Assembly (NCBI GenBank): GCA_028751875.1
Contig: CM054167.1
Coordinates: 20,560,912-20,624,911 of the forward strand
Length of the DNA stretch: 64,000 nt
Source: Rapana venosa
Taxonomy: Eukaryota; Mollusca; Gastropoda; Neogastropoda; Muricidae
Reading direction: 5' to 3'
The translations under genes and the position numbers were made by a program. The notes beneath the pieces are model-generated. The model was not told where the DNA came from. It made no database searches and worked only from the letters and a program-made list of their open reading frames with translations. Numbering within the stretch: position 1 is the stretch's first letter; each line of letters starts with the position of its first letter. Shown here piece by piece: positions 46,446-57,434 of the stretch.

Positions 46446-47490
46446 TCAAAGGAAAATAATAATACCAAGTCCAAGATACAAAAGGTGCCTTCTTCCATCT
46501 AGATCACACACAGGAACATGCATTGATACTTGCTGAGGTAAAAACACAAAAACTCAATAACCTCTGCTTTATCATTTTCTCATGTGATATCTTTTCTTCT
46601 TTTTCTTCCATGAACAATAATTAATAAAATATGATATGCGCACACACACATATGATTCAAATCATTGTGCAAACAATTATCATGAAATGGAAACAATGCA
46701 TATGCCACACCCTGATATCAGTTGCATGTGGAATAGAATCTGAACCCTGACCTTTTCTAGGGGGTTGATGCATCTGCTTGGCCACTAGAATGGTCAGCTG
46801 CTGTACTTGGGAGGCAGACAAACAGCATGCTCTGTATGCAGCTGCTGATTGCCCCCATCCTCAGGCAAAGGATACAATGCTATCCAATAAAGTAGGCACA
46901 TGCAAAACGTTGGAAATATCCGTAATCCTTTTCAAAGTAGGCACATGCAAAACTTTTGGAGATATCCAAAATTCTTTTTATCAACTCGGCGAGAATTGCA
47001 AAAAGCGCCAAATGTCCGCGGGAACACCCTTTTATACGGCTGATAGGGGGATGCTGGCGAGGCTCCGCCCACATAGGGCCTAGCGTGTTCCCTCCTGAAG
47101 ACTGCTTTTTCTTTTTAAGTTCATACAAGGCTCGGTGAGAGAGAGTATTGCAAATACCCAAAGGTGTGAGCTGTTGCACTTACTATGTGCAGAAATTATA
47201 CGACCTGTACAAGCATACATGTATTACTAAAGCCACCAACCTCAAGAGACCTGGGAGACCGACCAAGCGGGCCAACTCCCTCCACCAGCCTGATAACAAA
47301 TCCTCCTCAGAACGATCTTTTTAAACTTTTCTTCTTTTTTTCTTTCCCAGAAGGGGGGGGGGGGGGGGGGGGATGTCCCTGACCCCACCCCTCCCCGTAA
47401 CCAGAAAGCGAATTCACCACACCACCACACCACTCCCGGGATCTCAACAAAAGGAACAAATGCATCGAAAAAGAATGAATGACTCAGTCA
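46446..47490. other. Intergenic DNA with a short tandem duplication
   Basis: AAAGTAGGCACATGCAAAAC, then GGAAATATCC, occurs twice (46890-46925 and 46936-46970). A poly-G run lies at 47357-47372. No gene is recognised. Confidence 0.45.
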
Positions 47491-47496
47491 GTTCTT

Positions 47497-48381
47497 TCAC
47501 ATTGCTTTGGTTATTTCAGCGTCGATGTCCATTTGAATATCGAGTTTCAGTGTCCTGCCGTTCTTAAGTTTCGCCAAAACCTTGCCGTTAGATGACCAGG
47601 CAGCGAGGACGGCTGAGTGCTGACTTGCTTGTCTCAACAGTTTGTAATTGAGTTGGGTCAAGTCCTCTCCCACCGACACCCCAGTTTGCTTCAGCTTGCG
47701 GCGGTCAGCCAGTACTCGATTCCGGACCCTCCGAGAGTGGAACCGAACAATTATCGGCCGCGGTCTTGGCCCTCCTGGTTTCCCCGTGCGGTGCGCGATT
47801 TCTATGTCGGCCTTTGTCACTGGTATCCCGATCTTTTGCGTGAACATTTCCGTGCAGCGTCCAATGCAGTCATCCACCGTCTCCTCTCTCCCCTTAACCT
47901 CCGGAATGCCGTACACTCGAGCATTAAATTGTCGACCATGCTGTTCTTGGTCATTCAAACTCCTCTTGATGTTTTCTTCTTCTCTCACACACTGGTCTAA
48001 TTTCTTTCTCAGATCTTTGTTCTCCTCCCTCAGCGTCTTCACCTCGGCTGCCAGAACGTCTTTCTCACTCCGGAGCTCAAAGACAATACCCTCCAACTGC
48101 TCGATCCGCAGATCCAAACGAGAAGTTATTTTATTTATGTCCTCTCTGGTGGCAACGTTGGCGATTTGTTTTTGTATGTCCGCCAGCATTTCTTGAATGT
48201 CCGCATTGTCCATACTGTCTTGTCTTTCGTCACTGTTGTCCATGTTGTCTTGTCTCAGCTTCTTCTTGTCCTGTCGATGCTTATCTTTTCTCGATTCTGG
48301 GCTAGCGCATGCATCACTGACGGAAGAAGAAGACGATGGCTGCTTACGTTTCTGGGGAGTGTTGCTCGATGGCGCATCCAT
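47497..48381 (-). CDS. L1-type ORF1 protein (coiled coil, RRM, C-terminal domain), isolated copy
   Basis: A 294-codon uninterrupted frame. Residues 1-60 are Ser/Lys-rich and disordered. Residues about 65-145 are a heptad-like coiled coil (IEQLEGIVFELRSEKDVLAA and ENKDLRKKLDQCV). Residues about 150-225 form an RRM with RQFNARVYGIPEVKGREET and IEIAHRTG. The C-terminal domain has RPIIVRFHSRRVRNRVLADR and VGEDLTQLNYKLLRQA. This is the layout of L1/Tx1 ORF1p, a trimeric RNA-binding protein that coats LINE RNA. No RT follows: 3' of the stop lies unrelated poly-G-bearing DNA. The intact frame suggests a young insertion or a retained ORF1-only unit. Confidence 0.8.
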   Translation of the reverse strand: MDAPSSNTPQKRKQPSSSSSVSDACASPESRKDKHRQDKKKLRQDNMDNSDERQDSMDNADIQEMLADIQKQIANVATREDINKITSRLDLRIEQLEGIVFELRSEKDVLAAEVKTLREENKDLRKKLDQCVREEENIKRSLNDQEQHGRQFNARVYGIPEVKGREETVDDCIGRCTEMFTQKIGIPVTKADIEIAHRTGKPGGPRPRPIIVRFHSRRVRNRVLADRRKLKQTGVSVGEDLTQLNYKLLRQASQHSAVLAAWSSNGKVLAKLKNGRTLKLDIQMDIDAEITKAM

Positions 48382-48870
48382 GACACAGCCCCTACACAGT
48401 CTTTGCTATTTTTTAAATGTCACCTCGCTCAGTAGCAGTCAACACCAAACTTTGGTCGCACTTCTCTCTCCACCATTCCCCCCGTCTCCCCCAGAGCTCG
48501 ATGATTATTGATAGATGATTATTGATAGAATTTTCCCAGTTCCTCGCCGCCCACAGGTTATTATTCTCATAACATTCTTAGTGAATTTCTGCAAACCGTT
48601 CTGCCATCCGTGGAGCCTTCATGTTCGGTTACATCCCAGCATTGCCTTTGCTTTTGCACAGTACGTCCCAAACACCAGACTATTAGTGTTACCAGGTATC
48701 TCCCCCAAAATCAACAGCAAAGAAAAAAATGTATGCACTAGCTATCTGCTGTGCTCAGGCTTGCTATTTTGGTAAGCTGTCTTTCGCTCATCCCTTTACT
48801 GTACAAAGCAGATGCTGTCAACACTGCGCTAATACATCAAAGTTCAGCAGATATTTTAATTTAATTCATT
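48382..48870. other. Probable 5' flank of the ORF1 copy
   Basis: No coding signal. A duplicated GATTATTGATAGA lies near 48501-48530. This may be LINE 5' UTR. Confidence 0.3.
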
Positions 48871-48874
48871 TATT

Positions 48875-49206
48875 TTATTCTTTTATTTCGAGGATAATGG
48901 AATAAGCACTCCTGTACTTTTTTCATCTAGTCCCCGAGTGTATGCAGGTTTTTTTTAAAATTTTGTTATCCCTTCCCACTAGCACACAATGACCTACTCT
49001 TCCGAAAAGCGGAACTGGTTTTAACGTGTGCGCAAGATATTCTGCTGCGCGCGTTCGCACACAGGACCTCGGTTTATAGTCTCATCTGAAGAACTTTTGG
49101 GGAGAGTGGAGTCGGCACTGATGCTAACTCCAGAGGAAAAATCCTCTTCAACGAGAATCGAACGGGGTCAGCATATCACGAATATATCACTCTAACCACC
49201 AGGCTA

Positions 49207-49248
<42 letters not shown>

Positions 49249-49252
49249 AGAG
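48875..49252 (-). repeat. SINE family 1, near full length, followed by a long poly-C run
   Basis: From CTTTTATTTCGAGGATAATGG to CACTCTAACCACCAGGCTATC on the plus strand, with the tRNA-like head on the minus strand and GATTCTCGTTGAAGAGG after the B-box region. A poly-C tract (about 49208-49249) directly abuts the head. Confidence 0.85.
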
Positions 49253-49267
49253 AGAGAGAGAGAGAGA

Positions 49268-49563
49268 GCCTCAGCTTCTGCCTTCTTTAGGTGGCTTGTT
49301 TAGTCTAGTGTAATGGTATAGTGACGTGTAGAATGACGTCAAACCCATAATACGTCATTGTGAAACTTTTCAGGGCAGTGTCGGAAGTTTTTGAAAATTG
49401 TACATCATGCTAAAGAGGATGTGGGGGGGGGGATTGGGAAGGGGGAGAGATCTACGGAGAACGAAGGACAAGAAACAAGTGACAGAATTAAATTAAAAAA
49501 AGACACAGAGAGAGGAAATGACAAGATAAGCAGGGCTCAGAGAGAGAAAGAGAGCGAGTAAGT

Positions 49564-49635
<72 letters not shown>

Positions 49636-49820
49636 GATCTAGGGGAAGAACGAAGGACAAGCAAGTGGCAGAATGAAATAAAAAAAAGACACAGAGAGAG
49701 GAAATGACAAGATAAGCAGGGTTCAGAGAGAGAGAGAGAGAGAGAGAGACAATGACAAATTATTTTATTTCGATGATAATGAATAAGACCCATGTGCTTT
49801 TTTTTGCATCCAGTCCCCGC

Positions 49821-49878
<58 letters not shown>

Positions 49879-50128
49879 TTGCCTTCTTTCGGTGGCTTGT
49901 TTAGTATAGTGTAATGGTATAGTGACGTGTAGAATGACGTCAAACCCATAATACGTCATTGTGAAACTTTTCAGGACAGTGTCCAAGTTTTTGAAAATTG
50001 TACGTCATGCCAAAGAGGGGGGGGGGGGGGGGGGGGGGGTAAAATCTACGGAGAACGAAGGACAAACAACAAGTGACAGAATGAAATTTTAAAAAAGACA
50101 CAGAGAGGAAATGACAAGATAAGCAGGG

Positions 50129-50168
<40 letters not shown>

Positions 50169-50275
50169 AGACAGAGAGAGACAGAGAGAGAATGACAATG
50201 ACAAATTATTTTATTTCGAGGATAATGAATAACCACCTATGTGCTTTTTTTGCATCCAGTCCCCGCCTGAGAGAG
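49268..50275. repeat. Local tandem duplication carrying ACGT/CRE-like sites, GA arrays and SINE tails
   Basis: The segment 49270-49545 recurs at 49876-50133, and its right part again at 49640-49730. Shared landmarks are GGTGGCTTGTTTAGT, GTAATGGTATAGTGACGTG, AATGACGTCAAACCC, ATACGTCATTGTG, GGAGAACGAAGGACAA and GGAAATGACAAGATAAGCAG. Family-1 SINE tails follow at 49747-49825 and 50192-50272 (both minus), each next to GA arrays. No coding potential. Confidence 0.8.
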
Positions 50276-50291
50276 AGAGAGCGACAGACAC

Positions 50292-50337
<46 letters not shown>

Positions 50338-50855
50338 ATTGTGTGTGTGTGTGTGTGAGTATGCATCGTAGTTGAAACGTATGACGTGATCTAGATTGCT
50401 GTACAACATTGTCTATGCATAGATCTATCCACGCGTGTTAAACACCGCTTTAAAGTCTCACCCAAAAGGGCAATTCAACGGGGAGAGAATTTCATCGTAC
50501 CTAACTTAACGCTTTGTTCCACAAGAGAGCATCTCTATTCCTCTGCTCGTGGCTGTTGCGACTGAAGTATGATGACCTTAAGTGAGTCAGTAGAACCAGA
50601 CATTGATAGTGCTGGTATCATCAGGCTTTCTTCAGCTTAATTAAAACCCTGAAGGGGAGGGCGGTTACGGGGTGGGTGGGGAGGTTGTTCATTGGTTGGG
50701 GAGAGGGAGATAGAAAATTTAATGTTAGTGCGTTTGTTTGATAAGCTGAATGGAGGATACAACTAACAATAAAAACAATAACGTTGAGCTATACATACCA
50801 AACAAAACAAAAAAGCCAAGGAAAAAAGTAAACTTAAAGTAGGATAACTGTCAGA

Positions 50856-50887
<32 letters not shown>

Positions 50888-50945
50888 TGAGAGGCAAAAA
50901 ATCATCATATATAAAAACAAAAATTAATTGGAGCAAGAAAAATGC
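50276..50945. other. GA/GT tracts and unique DNA, no gene
   Basis: GA (50276-50334), GT (50341-50357 and 50859-50886) tracts. Nothing else is seen. Confidence 0.45.
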
Positions 50946-51359
50946 AGTCCAGTGGACCTCTGATATAAGAACACCGCAGGGGCAAGCATTCTGGTGTCCT
51001 TATAAGCGAGGGTCCTTATAAGCATAACCTCGGTTATAAGGTCAGTTGTGGAAGTGTGTGTTCTTATAACTGAAGAAAGAAGAAAATAGCGTGGACAAGC
51101 TAAAAAGAGTTGTATATCGGCCTCTAATGGTCTGTGTGTGTGTGTGTGTGTGTGTGCGTGCGTGCATACGTGTGTGTGTGTGTGTTTGTGTGTGTGTGTC
51201 CACGGCAACTTCTTGCTTGTTTATGCGTCAATGCAATGGAACTTGCTAGTTGGGTTGAAAAGTTGAATATCTCGATGCAATCTCGTTTACGTTTTTGGTG
51301 TATTGCAAACAAAAACATGAATTCAATTCAAATAACACTAGAACGTATGTAACAGTAGC

Positions 51360-51477
<118 letters not shown>

Positions 51478-51811
51478 ACATTTTGACAAAATAACTTAAC
51501 AAATACGTGTGTGTATTCCAATTCTGCTTTTAATTTGGCACCGTCAGTCATAAAAAATAGGAAAAACAAGTTTATACACGGACACTTGCACATGTATACC
51601 ACAAACAAATGTAAGTTACAAACAGAAACATGTTGCCTAACATAGCATGATTCCGAGGTGCAGACATGCTGTTGCCACGCATGTACACTAACACAAACCA
51701 AATACAATGTATTGAAGTTTAGGTGTGAAATGCCATGAACAGAACCTCATTGTACACTACTGTAACTTTTTTCAAGCTTTTGAAAGTAATTGACTCAAAT
51801 CAACACACACA

Positions 51812-51850
<39 letters not shown>

Positions 51851-51916
51851 TGGCTCATGCTAGAGCACCATTCCCATCTAATGTCAAGCGTTGACTTTAC
51901 TTATTGAAGTTCATAA

Positions 51917-54169
51917 TCAGAATTCCGTGAAGGGCACTTCACTTACACTAACAACCCGTTCAAAATGACCGCAAAGGTTGCGCAAATACACCCTTTCCTG
52001 GCCGATTTCAACTCCAGGAATTGAGAACAGTGGCATGTGCGGTATCCATTGTCTAATGGTCTCACTCACAGCTGTATACACAACAACTGGAGTTTGAAGC
52101 AACGTTGCAGCTGCATAGATCTCTGCGTCTGAACCCCAGGTGTTCAGTTCCAGATTGTTTCTTGCGACATACTGCCCAAGATCCTCCCCAACGTAAGCAG
52201 CAAATTTGGTGTGATTTTTCAGCATAAAATCTACAGTAATTGCTCTTACTTGTTCGTGATGGGCTTGTGTCCCACAAATGTCCAAACTGATAGCTCTATA
52301 CAAACAGTTCCCATCGCCAACGATGGTGTTGACTTCTAGTGGCTTCCCCAGATCTACATTGCTTTTCCTCTCTGGCAAATCAAATGGCTCTGGCAAACCT
52401 AACCTTTGGGCTTGCTGTTTGCGCCAAGAACTGCTCGTGGGACTGAAAATTTGTCGTGGTCCTGGTTCGAACCCCACAATACGCACTGTTTGCGTGTCTT
52501 CCTTCCCATCTTTGCTGAGGTCATGCACTGATCTATGCATCTGTTTACCATCTGTTGGCACTCTGCTCTCTTCACTCTCACCTGACTTCCCCTTTCTTGC
52601 ATCACCTGACATCTCTGATTCATCCGACATCTGCCCTCCATCACCCGACATCTCCCCTGCATCACCTGACTTCCCCTTTCCTGCATCACCCGACATGTCC
52701 TCTGCATCACCTGACTTCCCCTTTCCTGCATCACCCGACATGTCCTCTGCATCACCTGACTTCCCCTTTCCTGCATCACCCGACATGTCCTCTGCATCAC
52801 CTGACTTTCCCTTTCTACTACCGGTGTCTGCTTTCCCCGGGACCCCATTCTCAGTCCTAAAAAAGTCAGTAATGTGTGTCTGCCTTTTTGCCTCTGCCAC
52901 GTGCTTTTCCAGCAAAGCAGTGAACACATAAAACGAGTCTAGGACATCATCAGCACAACCCGATCGCAAACAGTACGCATTGATTTTCTCAACACAGTCT
53001 AATGCAGCCCTGCTTGAAATCGATGGCATCTCTTCCCCGCAGTCATCCTCTCCACCTGATGCCTCTTCAATGACTGTTTCTGGGGCTGTTGATGTCGAAG
53101 GGGATGGTACCGTCGGAGGACTTGTTGGCTCTGAGGTTATGACATCATCATCGACGCCGAAGTACTCAGAAGGGGAAATGTTAAATTCCTCGAACAGGCG
53201 TGCCAGAAGAGGTTCCTGCTTCTCAGTATCCTCAGTGTCTTGTGAGCTGTTGCTGTCGTCTCCATCTTTGTTGCTGTCGCCTCCGTCTTTGTTGCTGTCG
53301 CCTCCGTCTGTAGCTTCAGACATGCAAAAGCCTGCACTCCGGAAGCTGTTGATTGTTGAAGGGGACACTTTGTCCCATGACTGTTTCAGGAGGGAGGCTG
53401 CTCCGAGCAGACTGAACTGGAAGTCCTCTGTTTTTCCACCAGCATCGATGTGTGCCAGCAGCTTTGAGACCATCGCCGTTCGGTAGTGTACCTTCATGTT
53501 GCGAATGATGCCAACATCAAGTGGCTGGAGCTTTGAAGTGGCATTAGCGGGGAGAAAAAGTACTTTGGTTGCTTTGAGTTCTGGAATGTTGTGGCTTGCA
53601 CAATTGTCGAGCACCACAAGCACTTTCCGATTCTGTGTTCCATTTCTCTGTCAAATGAGACCAGCCATTCTATGAAAATCTCACTTGTCATCCATGCCTT
53701 GGCGTTTGCTTTGTAGGCAACAGGCACCTTTACTCCGCGGAAGCATCTTGGCTTCATGAACTTGCCGATGGTTAGAAGGGGTAGTTTCTCCGTGCCATCC
53801 ATGTTGCAGCAAAGCAGCACCGTAATTCTGTCTTTTGATTTTTTTCCACCATGGCACTTTTCCCCTTTGAATGCCAATGTTTTGTTGGGGAGGAGCCTCC
53901 AGAAAAGGGCTGTCTCATCAAGGTTGAAGACATCTTTTTGTTCAAAATCTTTCAATGTGGGTTTCAAGACCCCCTCCACCCATGAATCAGTCACTTCTTC
54001 GTTGACAGCTGCTCTCTCTCCACTCACAGTCTTGAACACGACGCCGTGCCTCTTCTTCCACCGATGCAGCCACCCCTCGCTACACGTCCAGTCACCAAGT
54101 CCATGGGCCAGCGCCAGCTCGCTTACCTTGACTTTCAACATGGGCCCACTGATGGGGACATTTTGTGAC
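51917..54169 (-). pseudogene. Transposase exon 2: CENP-B/DDE_1 transposase fused to an OTU cysteine protease, one frameshift
   Basis: Part 1 (54169-about 53645): CENP-B second HTH (LKVKVSELALAHG, CSEGWLHRWKKRHGV), then DDE_1 with FNLDETALFWRLLP (first Asp) and KDRITVLLCCNMDGTEKLP. A missing base near 53645-53655, after FDRE, shifts the frame. Part 2 (53623-51917) resumes at VLVVLDNCASHN (second Asp), LPANATSKLQPLDVGIIRNM (third Asp), then an acidic linker with 15-residue repeats (KGKSGDAEDMSGDAG). It ends with an OTU-like domain: VGDGNCLYRAISL (catalytic Asp and Cys, 52286-52318), YVARNNLELNTWGSDAEIYA, TPVVVYTAV and RNLCGHFERVV (candidate His, codon at 51965-51967). Pogo elements normally end after the DDE domain and an acidic tail. 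OTU proteases cleave ubiquitin chains; that role here is inferred. Confidence 0.85.
52598..52822 (-). repeat. 45-bp in-frame tandem repeats in the transposase-OTU linker
   Basis: Three to four near-identical units encode GKGKSGDAEDMSGDA, followed by diverged units (GEMSGDGGQMSDESEMSGD). Their near identity shows recent expansion. Confidence 0.9.
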
Positions 54170-54867
54170 CTGCACACATCATTGCTGGGCAATAATATTA
54201 ACACCGATCAGTCTATTTTGGTTAGGCAAAAAAAAAAAAATGTTTCTGGTAACCCGACCAACCCTAGTCTGAACCCCTCGACCCTAAATTTTGTTTTGGC
54301 TGCTGGGAAAAAATACAAAAACATGGCCATTTTCGGCTTTTTTGTGTGTGTGCGCCTGGCGTCTGGGATATTGTGCGCCATCGCGGACTCAAGATTAGAA
54401 TTGTTTGTATGGCATGGTGATCAAGCTTCTATAGCTACCTTTTCAATAGAAAATAGGTTTCACAGAGCATCATTTCTCTTTTCTATGTTCTTAGGTATAT
54501 GCTAGGAATAGGGTGGGGTGGCAGTAAAAAAAATAAAAAGAAAAGAAAAACAAAATCAAAAAAAAAACTTTCCAACCTACCTACCCTAATTTTTTGCCAT
54601 GTTACCAGAAACACACACACACACACATACACACACACACACGCACCCACCCACGCACACACACACACATGGGGTGGGGTTGGGGGGCGGGGCGATTTTA
54701 CCGTTTGTCAGGCCGGGAAGGGTTGGGGGGGAGGGGTTCCAAGTCCAGCGACAGCCGATTTTTGCACCCTCACGATCGCTCCAATTCAATTGGGGGCAGA
54801 GGGTGGGCGAGGTCTGGATTCCCCCTTCCCCTCTCGAAAGAAAAATGATCTGCCAATTGAGAGAGAG

Positions 54868-54913
<46 letters not shown>

Positions 54914-54916
54914 CAC
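54170..54916 (-). other. Intron of the transposase gene with nested microsatellites
   Basis: GTGAGC at the 5' end and TGTGCAG at the 3' end. The 747-bp interval holds a GA array (about 54863-54910), a CA array (about 54608-54669), G-rich stretches and A-rich runs near 54230 and 54525-54570, and no exon-like segment. Confidence 0.7.
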
Positions 54917-55185
54917 CTTTTCACAGAAAACCACTCCAACAAAGCAGTGTCAACAGTGCCATGCCCGGAGCCTCTTGCACACTTTCTGGAAATATCATTC
55001 TTGCCGCTTTCAAACTGCCCAATGTATTTGGCTTTTTCTCTTACAATATTGAGCAAAGTCGTCCTGGGAACTTTCATTTCATCAGCGATGAGACTTTTGC
55101 TTTTGTGAGGGCTCCGCTCGACCTCCCTGATAATTTCTACTTTTTGTTTGAGAGACAATGCTTTTCTCTTACGCTCCGCCATCAT
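54917..55185 (-). CDS. Pogo-like transposase exon 1: CENP-B N-terminal helix-turn-helix
   Basis: Starts at ATG (55185), two Met codons in a row, and reads MMAERKRKALSLKQKVEIIR, then KSLIADEMKVPRTTLLNIV. This is the psq/CENP-B N-terminal HTH that binds the transposon ends. It closes with VDTALLEWFSVKR at a consensus donor, AAAAG/GTGAGC (intron from 54916). Length is 269 bp, leaving phase 2. Joining to exon 2 completes the Arg codon and yields WFSVKRSQNVPISGPMLK, the normal continuation into the second CENP-B DNA-binding helix set. The phase match and motif continuity make the intron convincing. Confidence 0.8.
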
Positions 55186-55189
55186 GCCT

Positions 55190-55668
55190 TTCTGGTGTTG
55201 GAAGGGTGAACAGTGAAGGTTCGGGGGATAGGGATGTTAGGACACTGGCACTCCACACTCAACCGAATGATGTGAGGCCACGCAGGGGTGTTATGGTAAC
55301 ACAATTTATTGTTTCATCTACACACAACACACACCTGAAACAAAGATAAAACTCAGGTAACTACTCTATCCATATTTAACTAGGCACATCATTGATGAAA
55401 GGCACACACAGCAAAATAGCTATATTGTCGTCCAGCCGAATGTAAGAAAACCAAATTCCTTTCATCACTCACACCAAAATACCAAGTTAATCCTAGGGAA
55501 CCAATAGAGAGTATACAGTTGTAAACCATAAAACCAAAGACTACAAAATAACTAGGAAAATCCTTTCCTCAATACTCTCAACTGACATTATGATAATGTC
55601 AACAGAACTTAGTCTATACTAAGATCTTTCATAACATTGGTCCCTATTATATCCCATGGATATTGTAG

Positions 55669-55746
<78 letters not shown>

Positions 55747-57400
55747 AATCTAGTGTCACACAACCCCATACAAATTAACCGCTTTTGACACCAATGACTA
55801 ACCATACACCAGTCACACCTACATATCAAGACTGCCTACCTTCACTGGGCAATTTCTATAAGGGCCTAGCTAGGCCTAGTCCTGTACTGCATTCAAGTCT
55901 AACCTTTCAAGTCTTCAAGTTCAACTCTTTGAGCAGTCAACTCTTTATCTCAATTCAACTTTGCTATATGGTATTCTATCCCAGTAGCTCTGTTACCAAA
56001 TCCACATTATTTTGATCAGTGCAATTTACAAACTTCATCTCAACATGATACCCACATCAAATGATTACTTGCTCATAAAATTCCATTTCTCACATGAACA
56101 TCCAATTATGGAATAAATCCAAGATCACACAATTAAATAGTAAAAGTCTCATGACTTTAGCCAATATTCATGTGTAAAGCAACTACACACACTTTCACTG
56201 AACTAGTCACAATATTCGATCAATAGCAAAATTCCGCTAGTACACACAAATAAGATTTACTTATCAAATCAGCATTTTCCTTAATAAATCTCTTTAAGAA
56301 ACAACTTATATCAAAAAGAGAAATTCTCACTTACAGCTCAAGCAGGAGAACAAAACTTCTGTTTCCTTCTAAGTCATTCTGTCGTTTCACCACACACAGC
56401 CTAACTCAAGAAGAAAGTTGCCTCGGACAGCCAGCAAGAGAAAGACTTTAAAATGCCATGTACACCCTATCATATCGGTTCAGTTGCAGGACTACTAATT
56501 CCAACTGACCAATGAATACATTTGGAAACTGAGACGAACAAATCCTAACCACACATCAAACCAGCTGACAAACAAATTTAAATCAACCAATGTAGTCTCT
56601 GCATGACAAATCTGCTGGTTCAGTAGAGGAGATGGGGGGTGGGGGGGTAATAGAGAGGGAAAAGGGGGATGCTATTCAACAAGAGGCCTACAAACAAGTC
56701 TGTTGAATAAGACTAGCTGCAGCAAGCTCTGAAGTGCTTATTACATCACTGTTCCACTGGACATTCTAGGCTACGACAAGGACTCAGGCCATGAATAGAG
56801 AGGACTCCAATGTAGCTGAGCCACCAGCTCTAATAAAAGGATAGGCCTACATTGAGAACACTTAGCTGCAACCATGGCAAGGAGTTGCTCACAGAGACAT
56901 GTTGGACACTTAAGGTGAGAGAAGGTGCCACAGTACCCATGCCTCACTTGTTTACTAGGCCTCCCAAGTCCACTGAGACACTCATGACACCTAAGCTAAG
57001 ACAGTTCACACATGGATTGGTTGCCAATGCTCCAAACTCACTGATGGAGACATGCTGGACACCAAAGGGAAGAAAAGGGCTGTCAACACAGACCCCAATG
57101 GGCCTCCCTAGCTAAAGTCTCAAGTGGGATTAAAAGAATCATCAGCCCACAACCACAGGCATCCAAACAGACTGAGAAGTTGTTTGTTTGGACACAACAC
57201 TGTAACACTGTTAGGTTGTCAAAGAAACCTAACTCTGTCTTTGGAATTGCTGAACTAAGCAAATCATGAAGTCTAGCCAAGTTGAACAGTTCTTTTTAGA
57301 AGAGGGGGGGGGGAAGGAGAGGGTAAGGAAAGGGGGGTTGTAGTTCAAAGTTATAGTGCGCAAAGTGCACACTATAACACTGGAAGAAAATTTCTTGGAA
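55190..57400. other. 5' region of the pogo-like element, no second gene seen
   Basis: Contains a GA array (55672-55741) and AT-rich DNA. An imperfect duplication of about 150 bp (56895-56965 and 57040-57110) is marked by GAGACATGTTGGACACT / GAGACATGCTGGACACC and GGCCTCCC. No additional ORF with a domain is seen. Confidence 0.45.
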
Positions 57401-57434
57401 GTGACTCATACCGGTAACAAAACGAGCATAACTT

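Noticed and set aside
40805..48381. ORF1 (47.5-48.4 kb) and the L1/Tx1-like ORF2 fragment as one interrupted LINE
   Set aside because: The ORF2 fragment is 5'-truncated at a DIRS sequence and no RT N-terminal part lies between, so common origin cannot be supported.
49208..49249. Long poly-C run and similar G runs as a biological feature
   Set aside because: Runs of this length are prone to assembly and sequencing error; nothing else supports a function.
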